Below, piece by piece: positions 53,501 through 56,500 of a stretch of 64,000 nucleotides of DNA. The notes under the pieces were generated by a model. That model was not told the origin of the DNA. It saw only the letters and a program-made list of their open reading frames with translations, and did not search any database. Made by a program: the position numbers and the translations under genes. Source of the DNA: Sipunculus nudus (Eukaryota; Annelida; Sipuncula; Golfingiida; Sipunculidae); assembly GCA_026874595.1 (NCBI GenBank), contig CM049319.1, positions 59,964,917 through 60,028,916 of the forward strand, read 5' to 3'. How positions within the stretch are numbered: the first letter of the stretch is position 1; the number at the start of each line of letters is the position of its first letter.

Positions 53501-56500
53501 CATGGTGAGCAGAAACTTGGGGAGACTGACCAGGTGCATTGTGGGAGCAGTGGAACGAGATGACAAGTCGCTTGGTAATGTTGAAGGAAGAGACTCCATG
53601 TGGTACTGTCATGAGGTTGTAGTCACTGATAATGGTACAGGGGACAAGTGAGTATTCAATTTTTCACATATGGCTAGCATTAGCTCATAAGAATAAGTAA
53701 TAGAAAAACAAGGTTATGGTCCAGAAGTAGAATGTTAATGTCAGGGATAGAGGTCAAAGTCACAGGTCAAGGACAAAGTTTATAGCACTTGACAAATGCA
53801 GAAAATGATCATTTAAACACAGAGATTTTGAAAGTTAGAACTACTGTATCATATAAAAGCTCCTGTACATCAGAAATTTAAATAAAAATTATGATCATAA
53901 GATTAAGGTTAACTTATATAATAATACTTATACCATTTTCAGTAAAAACAGAACGATTACAGATCATCACGCTTATCATTTAAAGCCTTATCATGAATAG
54001 CACAATTATCAGATAAAATGCTTGCACAAACATAGGTTTCAGCTGCTTCTTTGAATGTGATAAGATTATGTATCCATTTGGCATTGGTCTAGATGGAGTG
54101 AGTTTAATAATATGGGTCATGCAACACAGAAACCTATAAGCAGTTGTTGAAGATATAGTGGATGGAACACATAATAGCTCTTGTTTCACTGATCACAAAA
54201 GTCACCGTTGTGTGTATGACTGAATTATATCCTGGAGAGGGGCTGGAACGAGGCCATGTTTCACCTTAAAACCCCCAATATCAACCTTGAATTTTATATG
54301 CTGGCACTCAGAAGACAATGTAGGACCTGCAAGACAGATGTAATGTGACCATAACCCCCTACATCTTCACAGGTGTTTGGCTGCACAGAGTCTCAGTAAC
54401 AGGATAAAAGTATATTCCATAATAAGAACATTGTCATGATCAGGTTTACTGGTCACAAAAGCATGGAATTTTGATTATCAAGCATGGAATTTTGATTATC
54501 AAGCATGGAATTTTGATATCCAAGTGTGGAATTTTGAATTACCTTGAAATTTGAATGCTTTTTGAATGTGTCTTTAATTCATTTGTCTCGGACTCGGTGA
54601 AGTTGTGTATCATCAGTTGAATACAAATTATGTATTCCATTGTTTCCTCTTTCCAGGTATGTCTTCCCATGTAAAAACTGGGTCAACATCACCAGGAACA
54701 TCTCCAAGAAACACGCTAAGGCTCTTGAGGTCAAGAAGGTTGAGGAAGGCAAGCTGTCAGCTGTCAGAAGTAAGCATGCCCTGTTATCTGATGTTTATGA
54801 TTATCATGACTCCATCAAATATAATGAACAGTACATCAAGATTAAATAGACATTAAAAAAAATAAAAATTTTGTATTATGAAGGAAATGTTAGTCTATTT
54901 ATAATTAAAATTTATCAAAATAATTAAGAGATATGACTTTGTGGGAAAGGAATATCACTTTTACTGATTAGAGAAATTTTAGTTAAATGCTTATTTTACC
55001 TGGATCTTAATGAAGTCATATTGTGATTTTACTCTGCAGACAGACTGTTAATCTGTAGGCCTCATAAAAAAATATTCTTTTTTTAGGTCAAAATATTCAT
55101 AGGTACACATTTAACAAAACAAGCAAATTCGTGGAATTAATGTCCTCCACTTTGGGTTCTTGCTGTTTTTCATGCTTGATAAAGGACAGACAACAGACAG
55201 AGTGACAGACAGAAGCTAGACACTCCAAAACAAATCCCAACCAGGGTAAGCATGAGAGCAATCACTGACTATAATTTGAATGATACGGATAATATTTAGG
55301 AAAGTTATAGCAGAGAAATGAATACCTGACAGACGGACAGACAAAGTGACAGACAGACAGAGAAAAGCTAGACACTCCAAAACTAATCCCAACCAAGGTA
55401 TGCATGAGCATGAGAGCATTGTCTGACCAAAATTTGAATGAAATCAGATAATATTTAGGAAAGTTATCACACGGAAACATAAACCTTAAAGACGGACAGA
55501 CAAAGTGACAGACAGACAGACAGAAGCCAGACACTCCAAAACCAATCCCAACCAAGGTATGCATGAGAGCAATCACTGCCCAAATTTGAATGTAATCAGA
55601 TAATATTTTGGAAAGTTATCGCACAGAAAAGAAAATCTGACAGACAGACAGACAAAGTGACAGACAGACAGAAGCCAGACACTCCAAAACCAATTCCAAC
55701 CAAGGTATGCATGAGAGCAATCACTGAACCAAATTTGGATGAAATCAGATAATATTTGGGAAAGTTATGGCACGGAAATGAAACCTGATGGATGGGCAGA
55801 GAGACAGACAGACCAACACACAGACAGACAAACCCAAACAATGTCCCCCACATCCTCGGAGCGGGGGACAAAAATATATACTTTTCAGTGAAATATGACC
55901 CCTGGATGTTTTGCAATGAATATATTTTTTCATCACTGAACATATTATTACTTGAAGCCATGGCTTTTCACATCATTCATGTATTTTCAGATTTAGCTCC
56001 AGTAAAGTATGAGGTTGTCGTAGTTACTGGTGATGTCAGAGGAGCCGGGACTGATGCCAATGTCTTCATCACTATTTATGGAGCTAATGGCGACACTGGT
56101 CAGAGGGCACTGACGCAGAAGTTCAGAGACCTCTTTGAGCGAAATCAGGCTGACAAATTCATAGTGGAGGCATTGGATCTAGGTAAACTGATGTTCTTTG
56201 TAAATTCTCATGGACATGATTACATTTCCCCAGAGTTTCCACAAGACTGAAAAATTCCTTGAAAATTTTATCTGTATTTTCATGGCCTTGGAATTGCTTG
56301 GACTTAGCTATTTCTGAAGAAACCTTGAATTTCTTTTCATAGATCTTGCTATGCACCCGTGTCAACCTAATTTTTAACACTATTCTTTCAAATAAATTCT
56401 GTTTGCCAATATAAATTAGCTTTTACCAAACTGGGTTCTGTGGCAATTTATAATGATTTAAATTAGCATGAAATAAGTATGTTTACTTTGCCATGCGTGG

